A DNA stretch of 64,000 nucleotides, taken from NCBI GenBank assembly GCA_017462915.1, contig JAFTQG010000050.1:1-64000 (forward strand), given 5' to 3'. This stretch comes from Prevotella sp. (lineage in GTDB: Bacteria; Bacteroidota; Bacteroidia; Bacteroidales; Bacteroidaceae). The position numbers and the translations under genes are program-made. The notes under the pieces are model-generated. The model was not told where the DNA came from, searched no databases, and saw only the letters and a list, made by a program, of their open reading frames with translations. Numbering within the stretch: position 1 is the first letter of the stretch; every line of letters begins with the position of its first letter. Of this stretch, positions 17,900 through 26,626 are shown piece by piece.

Positions 17900-18039
17900 T
17901 TTTTTTGCAACAGTTAGAATGGTATATGGTAAATGTTTGTTAGTCAGTAGGTCTTTGGTTTCTTCAAGGTAAAGAGATTGTTTTTCAAGGATAAATAAAG
18001 TGAAATAACTGGAGATAAACCTATAATGACAATAGATAT

Positions 18040-19737
18040 ATGAACAAAATAATCGTATGCCTCGTAAGTCTTTTGGCAACGGCAGGAGTACAGGCGCAGG
18101 TAAACCAGCAGATTCTCGGTGAAAGGCACGCCATGATGAGGCTTGACTCGCAGAAGAGATACCTGCTGTTGCCGGTAGAGGAGAAGGAGGAAAGTGCCCA
18201 CATCAGAGTGGTGAAGGACAACAGGCTCGTGAAGACTTTCAACTGTCGTCTTGCTGTGGATAAGGTGGACTATTTCGTGCCGTATGAGGTAGGGAAGGGT
18301 GAACTCTTCGATATAACCTTCAACGGCAATACCCGTTCCACTGGCGCCATCAATGACTTCACCTGCTGGAAGAGAATGGCTTACTCGGACTCTTTCGACA
18401 CGAAGAACAGGGAGAAGTTTCGCCCTATGTATCATCACACTCCTGCCTACGGATGGATGAACGACCCTAACGGATTGTTCTACAAGGATGGCACGTGGCA
18501 CCTGTTCTATCAATACAATCCGTATGGCTCGCAGTGGGAGAACATGAACTGGGGACACTCGACAAGCAAGGACCTTGTCCATTGGACTGCCGAGCCGACG
18601 GCCATAGAACCTGACGCGTTGGGTGCCATATTCAGCGGCTGCTGTGTGGTAGACAAGGAGAATACTGCTGGTTTCGGCAAGGATGCCGTAGTGGCTTTCT
18701 ACACCTCGGCAGGAGCACGGCAGGTGCAGTCGATGGCTTATAGCACCGACGGTGGCAAGACTTTCACAAAGTATGCGGACAATCCTGTGATAACAACCAA
18801 CGTGCCTGACTTCCGCGATCCTCATGTGTTCTGGAACGAGGAGGTCGGACACTGGAACATGATACTCGCCGCCGGACAGCAGATGAGAATCTACTCGTCG
18901 TCTGATCTGAAAGAGTGGAAGCACGAGAGCGACTTCGGTGCGGAGTACGGATGCCACGGCGGTGTCTGGGAATGCCCGGACCTGATGAAGATGAAGGTGA
19001 GGGGCACGGACAAGGAAAAGTGGATGCTCGTATGCAATATCAATCCTGGCGGCCCGTTCGGAGGTTCGGCGACACAGTATTTCATAGGACAGTTTGACGG
19101 CAAGACCTTCACCTGTGAGGATGAGCCGGGTGAGACAAAGTGGATGGACTACGGTAAGGACCACTATGCCACCGTGACCTTTGACAACGCTCCTGACGGG
19201 CGTCATGTCGGTGTCGCATGGATGAGCAACTGGCAGTATGCCAATCAGGTGCCTACGAAGCAGTTTCGCTCGGCAAACTCCATCATGCGCGACTACGGCC
19301 TGTTTGAGCATGGCGGCGAGACCTATTGCAGCGTGATGCCTGCAAAGGAGATGGACTCCGTGCGCGGCGCTCGTGTGAAATCGCCTGTCGAGGCGTGCGA
19401 GATAGTCGTCACTCTGAAAGGCGATGCGCAGCTCACCCTCCGCAACGGCAAGGGAGAGAAGGCTGTGATAACCTACGATGCTGTGGAGCAGACCATCGAC
19501 TTCGACCGCCGTCGCAGTGGCGATGTGTCGTTCAGCGATGCCTTCCCCTGCATAGTCACCTCGCCGACCTACGGACAGGTGAAGACCCTGCGCATATTCA
19601 TCGACCGTTGCAGTGTGGAGATTTTCGACGGCGAGGGTAAGATGGCAATGACAAATCTCGTATTCCCTTCCGAGCCATACGACAGGCTCACGGTAAAGGG
19701 AAAGGCGAAAGCAACAGTTTACAGACTTAAAAAATGA
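18040..19737 (+). CDS. Glycoside hydrolase family 32 fructanase/levanase
   Basis: A 565-residue exported enzyme (signal peptide to about residue 19, VQA-Q) predicted to release fructose from fructans or sucrose. An N-terminal beta-sandwich (about 20-115, DUF4980-like) precedes the propeller. The catalytic blocks are complete: WMNDPNG at 139-145 with nucleophile Asp142, FRDP with Asp260 as transition-state stabiliser, and WECPDL with Glu311 as acid/base. The C-terminal beta-sandwich ends with FIDRCSVEIFDGEGKMAMT, typical of GH32C. There is no lipobox, so it probably works in the periplasm on imported oligosaccharides. A 140-bp spacer separates it from the previous gene, and its stop overlaps the transporter start. 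Confidence 0.95.
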   Translation: MNKIIVCLVSLLATAGVQAQVNQQILGERHAMMRLDSQKRYLLLPVEEKEESAHIRVVKDNRLVKTFNCRLAVDKVDYFVPYEVGKGELFDITFNGNTRSTGAINDFTCWKRMAYSDSFDTKNREKFRPMYHHTPAYGWMNDPNGLFYKDGTWHLFYQYNPYGSQWENMNWGHSTSKDLVHWTAEPTAIEPDALGAIFSGCCVVDKENTAGFGKDAVVAFYTSAGARQVQSMAYSTDGGKTFTKYADNPVITTNVPDFRDPHVFWNEEVGHWNMILAAGQQMRIYSSSDLKEWKHESDFGAEYGCHGGVWECPDLMKMKVRGTDKEKWMLVCNINPGGPFGGSATQYFIGQFDGKTFTCEDEPGETKWMDYGKDHYATVTFDNAPDGRHVGVAWMSNWQYANQVPTKQFRSANSIMRDYGLFEHGGETYCSVMPAKEMDSVRGARVKSPVEACEIVVTLKGDAQLTLRNGKGEKAVITYDAVEQTIDFDRRRSGDVSFSDAFPCIVTSPTYGQVKTLRIFIDRCSVEIFDGEGKMAMTNLVFPSEPYDRLTVKGKAKATVYRLKK

Positions 19738-20903
19738 CAGTTATGAGCAAGACAAATAAAATGGCAATCGTTCCCGTGATGCTCTGTTTCTTCGCCATGG
19801 GATTCGTCGACCTTGTCGGCATTGCCTCCAACTATGTAAAGGAAGACCTGCAACTGAGCGATACCACTGCCAATGTGCTTCCCTCACTGGTGTTTTTCTG
19901 GTTCCTGATATTCTCCGTGCCTACGGGGATGCTCATGGACAGGATAGGCCGCAAGAATACTGTACTGCTCTCGTTGGCGGTCACGGTGGCGGCACTTCTC
20001 CTGCCGATATTTGGCGATTCGTTCCTGCTGATGCTCGTCTCGTTCTCCCTGCTCGGCATAGGCAACACGCTGATGCAGACATCGCTCAATCCGCTGGTGT
20101 CGTCGGTGATACGGGGCGGAAACCTCGCTTCGACGCTCACCTTCGGACAGTTTGTCAAGGCGATAGCCTCGTTTCTCGCGCCGTATATCGCGATGTGGGG
20201 AGCCATGGCTACAATCCCGACATTCGGACTGGGATGGCGTGTGCTCTTCCCCGTGTACATGGTGATAGGCATAGTGACCTCATTGCTTCTTGCCTCGACA
20301 CCTATCGACGAGCCGGAGCTGAAGGGCAGGGCGTCGTCTGTCGGCGACTGTGTGAGACTGCTGTCACGCAATATCGTCCTGCTCTCGTTTCTCGGCATAA
20401 TGTGTCATGTGGGAATAGATGTAGGAACGAACACCACGGCGCCGAAACTGCTGATGGAGCGTGTCGGGATGTCGCTCAATGACGCCGCCTTCGCGACATC
20501 GCTGTACTTCATTTTCCGTACCGTAGGCAGTCTCACAGGTTCGTTTTTCCTGCGCATAGTGAGCAGCAGGGTGTTCTTCATCGTCAGTGTCGTCATGATG
20601 GCATTGTCCATGTTGGGGCTTGCCGTGGGAGACTCGAAGGCCGTTCTCTACATTGCCATCGCCCTTGTGGGTTACGGCAACTCAAATATCTTCTCGCTCA
20701 TCTTCTCGCAGGCCCTGCTCTCTGACGAGCAGAGGCAGAACGAAATCAGCGGTCTGATGATTATGGGACTCTTCGGAGGCACGGTGTTCCCGTTGCTCAT
20801 GGGTCTCGCCGGCGACGCCGTAGGGCAGGTGGGAGCCGTGGCGGTGATGGCGATAGGAGTAGCTTATCTTTTTACTTATATACCTAAAATCAAGAAAAAC
20901 TGA
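19734..20903 (+). CDS. MFS sugar permease, probable fructose importer
   Basis: An inner-membrane major facilitator protein of 389 residues with about 12 predicted helices. The MDRIGRKNT loop between TM2 and TM3 is the MFS signature. Members of this FucP-like group import hexoses. The location between a GH32 and a fructokinase points to fructose, as with BT1758. The ATG at 19734 overlaps the previous stop (ATGA), which suggests translational coupling. An in-frame ATG at 19743 (MSKTNKMAIVP) is an equally plausible start. Confidence 0.85.
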   Translation: MTVMSKTNKMAIVPVMLCFFAMGFVDLVGIASNYVKEDLQLSDTTANVLPSLVFFWFLIFSVPTGMLMDRIGRKNTVLLSLAVTVAALLLPIFGDSFLLMLVSFSLLGIGNTLMQTSLNPLVSSVIRGGNLASTLTFGQFVKAIASFLAPYIAMWGAMATIPTFGLGWRVLFPVYMVIGIVTSLLLASTPIDEPELKGRASSVGDCVRLLSRNIVLLSFLGIMCHVGIDVGTNTTAPKLLMERVGMSLNDAAFATSLYFIFRTVGSLTGSFFLRIVSSRVFFIVSVVMMALSMLGLAVGDSKAVLYIAIALVGYGNSNIFSLIFSQALLSDEQRQNEISGLMIMGLFGGTVFPLLMGLAGDAVGQVGAVAVMAIGVAYLFTYIPKIKKN

Positions 20904-20909
20904 AAGACT

Positions 20910-21788
20910 ATGGAAGAGAAAAGAATAATAGTAGGTCTGGGCGAGGCGCTTTGGGACTGCCTCCCGGAGGGCCGCAAGTTGGGCGGTGCACCTGCAAATT
21001 TCGCTTATCACGCATCGCAGTTCGGCTATGACGCATACGCGGTGAGTGCTGTGGGCACTGACGCGCTGGGCAGGGAGACGCTTGCCGAGTTTGATGCCAA
21101 GGGACTGAAGTATGAGATGCCGCAGGTAGAGTATCCGACAGGCACCGTGCAGGTCGCTCTCGACGAGTCCGGTGTGCCGGCATACGACATCAAGGAGGGC
21201 GTGGCATGGGACAATATCCCGTTTACTCCACGCCTTGAGGATATGGCGCGGAGGTGCCGTGCCGTATGCTTCGGTTCGCTGGCACAACGCAATGAGGCTT
21301 CCCGGCAGACGATATACAGGTTTCTTGACGCCACGCCGAAGGATTGCCTGCGTATCTTCGACATCAACCTGCGGCAGAACTTCTACTCGAAGGATGTCAT
21401 CCGAGAGTCGCTGATGCGTTGCAATGTGCTGAAGATAAACGACGAGGAACTTGTCCTGATAGGCAGGATGTTCGGGTATCCGGGACTTGATTTCGAGAAC
21501 AAGTGCTGGCTTATCCTCGGCAAGTATGACCTCGATATGCTGGTGCTCACCTGCGGAGTGAACGGCAGTTATGTCTTCTCGCGCGGCGCGATGTCGTATC
21601 TCGAGACTCCGAAGGTCACGGTTGCCGACACGGTAGGTGCAGGCGACTCGTTCACAGGGGCGTTTGTCAGCTCGATACTCTCGGGCAAGTCGGTCCCTGA
21701 CGCCCACCGTATAGCGGTCAATGTCAGTGCCTTTGTCTGCACACAGAACGGCGCGATGCCTGAATTGCCGGAGGATTTGAAGAAATGA
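20910..21788 (+). CDS. PfkB-family fructokinase
   Basis: The protein (292 residues) is predicted to phosphorylate imported fructose with ATP in the cytoplasm. Both PfkB signatures are present: GGAPANFAYHASQFG near residues 27-41 and DTVGAGDSFTGAF near 241-253, the latter with the catalytic Asp in GAGDS. It follows the permease by 6 bp and ends the fructan transcript. Fructose rather than another sugar is inferred from context. Confidence 0.9.
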   Translation: MEEKRIIVGLGEALWDCLPEGRKLGGAPANFAYHASQFGYDAYAVSAVGTDALGRETLAEFDAKGLKYEMPQVEYPTGTVQVALDESGVPAYDIKEGVAWDNIPFTPRLEDMARRCRAVCFGSLAQRNEASRQTIYRFLDATPKDCLRIFDINLRQNFYSKDVIRESLMRCNVLKINDEELVLIGRMFGYPGLDFENKCWLILGKYDLDMLVLTCGVNGSYVFSRGAMSYLETPKVTVADTVGAGDSFTGAFVSSILSGKSVPDAHRIAVNVSAFVCTQNGAMPELPEDLKK

Positions 21789-22103
21789 AGTATATATGAT
21801 ATATAGGTATTAGTACAGAAATCAGGATAACATTATCTGAAAAATGCCTCGGCAGGATACCTGGGAAAGCCTTGACGTTTCATGCGGAGACGGCTGTGGC
21901 GAGTGACCGGAGACGGTATCCTGCGAGGAGTCTCTTTGAGCGGCGGGCTCTCTTCCCGTTATTCCCGACGGCACATTGCCGTGGAGGAATGACGGGCGGA
22001 GAGTCTGCCGCGTTCTTTCTCTTGTCCGTATGCTGTATCCGGCTTGGATGGTATAGCTGGTTGATGACAAACAGGCGATGTGCCGAGGAAAGCGGCAGGC
22101 TTG
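21789..22103. other. Intergenic region with inverted repeats after the fructokinase
   Basis: No credible gene is seen. CCTCGGCAGGATACC (21847-21861) is repeated inverted as GGTATCCTGCGAGG (21914-21927), and a second imperfect hairpin centred on GGCACATTGCC lies at about 21957-21994. These may end transcription between the convergent fructokinase and AraC genes, though no T run follows. Confidence 0.5.
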
Positions 22104-23024
22104 TCATTTCCTGCAGATACTGCTTGCGGAAGTGTCTGTCGTCCCTTCATGTCCTCTGAAAGAAGATGGAATAAAGCCCGTCTGGCGCTTGAAGAATTTC
22201 ACGAAGTAAGACGGGTCTTCAAAGCCAAGATAGTCGGCAATCTCCTTCATCATCATATTGGAAAAGCGTACAAGCCTTTTCGCTTCCAGTGTGATGCGGT
22301 CGTTGATGAACGACAGAGGTGTCTTCCCTGAACTCTCTATGACGCTGTTGCTGAGGGTCTTTGCCGAGACGTTCAGCCTGTCGGCGTAGTCCTGCACGGT
22401 ATGCAGATGCCTGTAGTTCAATTCCAGAGATTTACGGAACTGCATGAAGAGGCGATGTGCGGATTTCCTCTCGATGACAGGAATGTCTGTCTCCTTGCAG
22501 CAATGACGATGTATAAGGATAAGGAATATCTTGGTGAGCGAGCGCAACATGTCTCCATGCCCGATGCGATTGTCATCGGCCAGCTCCTCCTCCAGCTTGT
22601 GCAGCACAGACAGAAGGCGTTGTGCCGTATCCTCGTTGACAGTGCAGCAGGGCTGTAAATTGAAGGCGTTGAAGAGGTTGTACTTGATGTATACATCCTC
22701 GTCCGTATGCTCCTCTTTCAGGAAATCAGTGCACAACCTTATCTGTATGCCTTTATGCGCCATGGCATTGTCAAAGAAATGAACCTGCCCCGGCGAAAGG
22801 AAGAAAAGCGTATTGTCGGCTATCGGATACTCATTGAAGTCCACGGTATGTGTGCCGCCGCCTTCACGGAACCATAGTATCTCGTAGTATGTGTGCACAT
22901 GCGGCGAGTCGTTGTCCATGCTGTCGTGCAGGAATGTCTCAGGCATATAGTCGATGCTGAGCGCCATCCCGTCGGGAGCGCTGCACACCATGCTGTATAT
23001 TGTATCCAGTTTCGGCTGTTCCAT
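22104..23024 (-). CDS. AraC-family regulator with cupin sensor domain
   Basis: A cytoplasmic transcription factor of 306 residues. The N-terminal half has a cupin-like AraC sensor pattern (HVHTYYEILWFREGGGTHTV around residues 42-61, FFLSPGQVHFFDN). The C-terminal ~100 residues are the double HTH (DYADRLNVSAKTLSNSVIES and MKEIADYLGFEDPSYFVKFF). It is convergent to the fructan operon and divergent from rubrerythrin. It may sense a sugar and control the neighbouring locus. That link is positional only. Confidence 0.9.
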   Translation of the reverse strand: MEQPKLDTIYSMVCSAPDGMALSIDYMPETFLHDSMDNDSPHVHTYYEILWFREGGGTHTVDFNEYPIADNTLFFLSPGQVHFFDNAMAHKGIQIRLCTDFLKEEHTDEDVYIKYNLFNAFNLQPCCTVNEDTAQRLLSVLHKLEEELADDNRIGHGDMLRSLTKIFLILIHRHCCKETDIPVIERKSAHRLFMQFRKSLELNYRHLHTVQDYADRLNVSAKTLSNSVIESSGKTPLSFINDRITLEAKRLVRFSNMMMKEIADYLGFEDPSYFVKFFKRQTGFIPSSFRGHEGTTDTSASSICRK

Positions 23025-23057
23025 ATTCTTGATTGGTTTTGTTGGTTTTGTCAGTAG

Positions 23058-23150
23058 AGCAAGCCGGCAAAATTAATGTGTATTTTGACGTTTGCTTCAT
23101 TATATATGGTATCGTTTGATTTTGCAGGCTTGCTTATATCCGCAAAGTTA
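23058..23150 (-). promoter_or_regulatory. Two -7 motifs and a 16-bp inverted repeat upstream of the AraC gene
   Basis: On the minus strand TAATTTTG (23068-23075) and TAACTTTG (23143-23150) both match TAnnTTTG. AGCAAGCCGGCAAAAT at 23058-23073 is repeated inverted at 23119-23134 with one mismatch, overlapping the nearer motif. The repeat could be an operator for the regulator itself. Confidence 0.45.
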
Positions 23151-23290
23151 CACTTCCTCAGCAGATTATGCGCGGTAAAAAACGGAAGAGGAATGGTAAA
23201 TTCGGGAAAATTACAGACAATTAACATTTCATTTCCAGGATTTACCATTTATTTTCCGAAATGGGCAAGGCATTTTCCGACTTTTATCAA

Positions 23291-23298
23291 TATCTTTG
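23291..23298 (+). promoter_or_regulatory. -7 promoter motif for rubrerythrin
   Basis: TATCTTTG is an exact TAnnTTTG match, about 115 bases before the rubrerythrin ATG. No clear -33 TTTG at ideal spacing is seen. Confidence 0.5.
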
Positions 23299-23411
23299 CA
23301 AAAGATAAAGCGACGCCTCTGCAATTTCAAACATGTTTGATTGCATTCGGCTTGCATTATCCTTGAAATAGGGTAACAACATTATAAATAAACTAAAAAC
23401 ATCAAGACATC

Positions 23412-23951
23412 ATGACAACAAAGTACACAGGAACAAAGACCGAGAAGAATCTGGAAGCTGCTTTCGCAGGAGAAAGCCAGGCACGCAACAAGTATACTTA
23501 TTTCGCGTCAAAGGCGAAGAAGGAGGGATTCGAGCAGATAGCCGCCCTGTTCCAGCAGACGGCAGACAACGAGAAGGAACATGCGAAGATATGGTTCAAG
23601 GAACTGAACGGCATCGGAGACACTGCGTCAAACCTCGCCGCAGCGGCAGAAGGCGAGAACTATGAATGGACAGACATGTATGACGGCTTCGCGAAAACCG
23701 CGGAAGAAGAAGGTTTCCACGAACTGGCGGCGAAGTTCAGACTCGTGGCGGCAATAGAGAAAAGACACGAGGAGCGCTATCGCTCACTGCTGAATAACAT
23801 TGAAATGGCGCAGGTGTTCGCACGCAGCGAGGTTAAAGTCTGGGAATGCCGCAACTGCGGACATATCGTGGTCGGCGAGAAAGCTCCGGAAGTATGCCCT
23901 GTATGCGACCATCCGCAGGCTTATTTCGAGATTCATGTGGACAATTTCTAA
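23412..23951 (+). CDS. rbr: Rubrerythrin
   Basis: The protein (179 residues) reduces hydrogen peroxide in anaerobes using a diiron site and a rubredoxin centre. Ferritin-like ligands are visible as Glu21 (GESQAR), Glu54 and His57 (DNEKEHAK) and Glu117/His119/Glu120 (EKRHEERY). The C-terminal rubredoxin-type site has CRNCG (146-150) and [11 protein letters not shown] (162-172). It is a single gene with its own promoter and a perfect 11-bp hairpin downstream, consistent with an oxidative-stress monocistron. Confidence 0.97.
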   Translation: MTTKYTGTKTEKNLEAAFAGESQARNKYTYFASKAKKEGFEQIAALFQQTADNEKEHAKIWFKELNGIGDTASNLAAAAEGENYEWTDMYDGFAKTAEEEGFHELAAKFRLVAAIEKRHEERYRSLLNNIEMAQVFARSEVKVWECRNCGHIVVGEKAPEVCPVCDHPQAYFEIHVDNF

Positions 23952-23977
23952 GGAAGGACTGTGAGCCGCAGGTTACG

Positions 23978-24016
23978 GCCTTCCGGCAATCTCCCGGTAA
24001 ATTCATGCCGGAAGGC
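23978..24016 (+). terminator. Hairpin downstream of rubrerythrin
   Basis: GCCTTCCGGCA (23978-23988) pairs perfectly with TGCCGGAAGGC (24006-24016). There is no T run, so termination may be Rho-independent only in part, or the hairpin may protect the 3' end. Confidence 0.5.
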
Positions 24017-24089
24017 TGGGATGCCATGCGGAAACACATATCAAAAATAATCATTTATTTACTAATCTAATCAGAAAGGAGAACTTATC

Positions 24090-24656
24090 ATGAGAAGCAT
24101 CACGACATTCGACCTGCAGTATGCTCACCGTTTCTATGGCTTCAAGGGCGAAGCGCAATACCTGCATGGACATACAGGAGTATTGACCATCGAGGTGGAG
24201 GATACTGTCAATGAGGGGGTTAACATGGTCTACCCGTGTAACGAAATACAGAAGACGGCGTGGGACGTGCTGAAGAACTTTGACCATGCGCTGATTCTTC
24301 GTCAGGACGACCCGCTCCTGCCGGCCATCCTTGATGTTTATGAGAAGCAGGGCATAAGGAACGGCCACCCGCAGAATACGATGAAGGGTGCCGCCTTCAA
24401 GACGGAGCTTGCACAGGCTTACCCGGACTGCCGCCTCGTGGTAACCAAGGAGACCATGACCGTTGAGGGTATGATAAAGATCGTCTATGACCTTCTTAAA
24501 GACAAACTCAACATAGCGAAACTGACATTCACCAGCGGCGTAAACGCTGCCTGTCAGGAGTACAGTGCCCATAAGGACATAGAACGCTGCCCGCTTTGCG
24601 GCATAACGCTTGATGAAGACGGTGTGTGCCCTAAATGCGGATACAGGAAGAAATGA
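24090..24656 (+). CDS. 6-pyruvoyl-tetrahydropterin synthase/QueD-like protein with zinc ribbon
   Basis: The protein (188 residues) has the tunnel fold of the PTPS/QueD family. Zinc ligands are His13 (YAHRF), His26 and His28 (LHGH). NFDHALIL gives the Asp65/His66 pair and ETMTVE the conserved Glu. The family's catalytic Cys in CxxxHGH is missing: position 22 is Ala, with Glu21 beside it. The last ~25 residues add CPLCG then CPKCG, a small zinc ribbon not usual for QueD (about 120 residues). It may be a divergent PTPS paralogue rather than the queuosine enzyme. AGGAG precedes the ATG and a strong terminator follows. Confidence 0.75.
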   Translation: MRSITTFDLQYAHRFYGFKGEAQYLHGHTGVLTIEVEDTVNEGVNMVYPCNEIQKTAWDVLKNFDHALILRQDDPLLPAILDVYEKQGIRNGHPQNTMKGAAFKTELAQAYPDCRLVVTKETMTVEGMIKIVYDLLKDKLNIAKLTFTSGVNAACQEYSAHKDIERCPLCGITLDEDGVCPKCGYRKK

Positions 24657-24670
24657 ACTGAAAGATGATG

Positions 24671-24706
24671 GAAGTCCCCGGCCGGATGAACGGCTGGGGA
24701 CTTCTT
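24671..24706 (+). terminator. Terminator after the QueD-like gene
   Basis: GAAGTCCCCGGCCG pairs with CGGCTGGGGACTTC around a short GATGAA loop, followed by TTCG. The stem is about 14 bp with one mismatch. Confidence 0.75.
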
Positions 24707-24839
24707 CGTGTTTCCTGTATATGCCGTAATGCTGTGACGTGATTGCGGAGAACCGGCCTCCTGCCCGCTGTGGCTCCCGGACCCCTTGCCCGTGATGTGC
24801 CGCATGAACATGACGGACAGATACATGACATAGGACGTA

Positions 24840-24905
24840 TGTATTATGTGATTGGAACTTATATGTTATGTAATAGGGATTTGTATGTTATGTGATAGGG
24901 ACTTA
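24840..24905 (+). repeat. 22-bp tandem repeats
   Basis: Three units start near 24840, 24862 and 24884. They share TATGTTATGT followed by ATAGGGA-type sequence, and the first copy is the most divergent. Function unknown. Confidence 0.55.
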
Positions 24906-25086
24906 TGTATGATATGTCCTGTACTTATATATAATATAATAATGTGTAAGGCTCTTCCTGCTGTCGTCACATACGCTCTGGGATAATGATTGGCGACGGA
25001 AACGGACACCATTCCCTTTCCTTTGATGGAAGACGCAATGTCATTGCGACACGGATGTCGCGGAGAAATTGGATTGCTGACGTTGC

Positions 25087-25162
25087 GAAAGGTGACCCTT
25101 TATCTGATAAAGGGTCACCTTTCATATTGTCAACCGTGACCCTTCGCACGGTAAAGGGTCAC
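25087..25162. repeat. Nested palindromic intergenic element, copy A
   Basis: GAAAGGTGACCCTTTAT (25087-25103) pairs perfectly with ATAAAGGGTCACCTTTC (25107-25123), loop CTG. A second palindrome follows, GTGACCCTT (25136-25144) with AAGGGTCAC (25154-25162). The reverse complement of the whole aligns with the element at 34273-34355, and the GGTGACC core recurs at 59198-59279. Confidence 0.7.
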
Positions 25163-25211
25163 CCCTTGCATCGTGCCTCCCAGCTGCCGGACTTCCTCGC
25201 CGTGTCATCGT

Positions 25212-25265
25212 CACCGTACAACCTTATAACCGCCTGACCTTACAACCGTCTAACCGTCTAACCGC
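25212..25265 (+). repeat. AACCG-rich degenerate tandem repeat
   Basis: Several AACCG/ACCTT units with a spacing of 8-10 bases, including TCTAACCG twice in a row. Similar to the tracts at 5535-5600 and 32761-32912. Confidence 0.5.
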
Positions 25266-25493
25266 TCCCTGCTGCCGGGATTCCCAGCCGTGCCCTTTGC
25301 CTGCTTACAGGCTGTACGGAGGCTTCCTGAAGGAAAATTATCCGTGCTTTACAGCGCCGATATGGTCTTGTGAAAGTGTGTGGAGCACCATCTTTTGTGC
25401 TAAATTATACTCCTAAAAGTTATATTAAGTTAAATAATAATCTTCCTCTTATGATATGGATATATATAATTATGTTATTTTATGGAAAATATG

Positions 25494-25501
25494 TAACTTT
25501 G
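25494..25501 (+). promoter_or_regulatory. -7 promoter motif of the str operon (rpsL)
   Basis: TAACTTTG followed by GC is an exact -7 match in an AT-rich region, giving a leader of about 80 nt before rpsL. Confidence 0.65.
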
Positions 25502-25588
25502 CACCTCGAATCGGCTTTATTGGAGTCGGTGTATAGCTATGTATATAAGTAAATACAATAATATATAAATCAAAAAAAACAAAAAATT

Positions 25589-25969
25589 ATGCCTACAATT
25601 CAGCAATTAGTTAGAAAAGGCAGAAAGGTGCTCGTAGACAAGAGCAAGTCTCCAGCGCTGGAGGCGTGCCCACAGCGCCGCGGCGTATGTGTGCGTGTCT
25701 ACACAACAACACCTAAGAAGCCTAATTCGGCAATGCGTAAGGTTGCCCGTGTTCGTTTGACAAACCAGAAGGAGGTCAACTCCTACATCCCAGGAGAGGG
25801 ACACAACCTCCAGGAGCACTCTATCGTGCTCGTCCGCGGCGGTCGTGTGAAGGACCTTCCGGGTGTACGTTACCACATCGTGCGCGGTACGCTTGATACA
25901 GCAGGCGTGGCAAACCGCACACAGCGCCGCTCAAAGTACGGTGCAAAGCGTCCTAAGGCTAAGAAGTAA
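25589..25969 (+). CDS. rpsL: 30S ribosomal protein S12
   Basis: 126 residues, the usual size for this decoding-centre protein. [19 protein letters not shown] (about 41-59) and [17 protein letters not shown] (about 84-100) contain the two lysines that are changed in streptomycin-resistant mutants of other bacteria. Both are Lys here, the wild-type state. It is the first gene of the str cluster. Confidence 0.99.
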   Translation: MPTIQQLVRKGRKVLVDKSKSPALEACPQRRGVCVRVYTTTPKKPNSAMRKVARVRLTNQKEVNSYIPGEGHNLQEHSIVLVRGGRVKDLPGVRYHIVRGTLDTAGVANRTQRRSKYGAKRPKAKK

Positions 25970-26127
25970 TCAGGTTACCGATATAGCACAAGACATCAAT
26001 AAGGAAAAGAAAAAAGATTACAAAACGTTTTGCTGGAGACTATAAAATGAAGGTTGAGTAAATGTCCGGGAGAGGACGTTGAAGAACAAGAAGAACAGCC
26101 CCACGCAAGATTAATCGACAAACAAAA

Positions 26128-26604
26128 ATGAGAAAAGCAAAACCAAAGAAGCGCGTGATCCTTCCGGATCCAGTGTACAATGACCAGAAAGTGTCAAAGT
26201 TCGTGAACCACCTCATGTATGACGGCAAGAAGAACCTCTCTTACGAGATCTTCTACAACGCCCTCAAGACTGTAGGCGAGAAGATGCAGAACGAAGAGAA
26301 GTCGGCTCTCGAGATATGGAAGCAGGCTCTCGACAACGTAACTCCTCACGTAGAGGTGAAGAGCCGCCGTATCGGTGGCGCCACTTTCCAGGTTCCTACA
26401 GAAATCCGTCCTGACCGTCGCGAGTCTGTATCCATGAAGAATATGATTGCCTTCGCACGCAAGCGTGGCGGCAAGGGTATGGCAGACAAGCTCGCTGCAG
26501 AGATCATGGACGCATACAACAACCAGGGCGGCGCCTTCAAGCGTAAGGAGGATATGCATCGTATGGCCGAGGCTAACCGTGCATTCGCTCATTTCAGTTT
26601 CTAA
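26128..26604 (+). CDS. rpsG: 30S ribosomal protein S7
   Basis: 158 residues. It nucleates assembly of the 30S head on 16S r[21 protein letters not shown] and the C-terminal [20 protein letters not shown] are characteristic. The 158-bp gap after rpsL is longer than usual for these neighbours and A-rich, with no promoter motif seen. Confidence 0.99.
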   Translation: MRKAKPKKRVILPDPVYNDQKVSKFVNHLMYDGKKNLSYEIFYNALKTVGEKMQNEEKSALEIWKQALDNVTPHVEVKSRRIGGATFQVPTEIRPDRRESVSMKNMIAFARKRGGKGMADKLAAEIMDAYNNQGGAFKRKEDMHRMAEANRAFAHFSF

Positions 26605-26626
26605 TATCTAAGGAGGAAAAAGAAAA

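Larger units (their letters stand above)
24707..25493. other. Long gene-free spacer before the str operon
   Basis: No convincing coding sequence. It holds three 22-bp tandem repeats (24840-24905), a nested palindromic element (25087-25162) and an AACCG-rich tract (25212-25265), each listed separately. The remaining sequence is AT-rich near the promoter at 25494. Confidence 0.6.

Noticed and set aside
17944-19311. 455-codon minus-strand reading frame
   Set aside because: Antisense to the GH32 gene with complete WMNDPNG, RDP and EC blocks. Its sequence is arginine- and histidine-rich without motif.
24986-25237. 83-codon plus-strand frame in the spacer before rpsL
   Set aside because: It is made of the palindromic element and AACCG tract, with no start signal or similarity to proteins I know.
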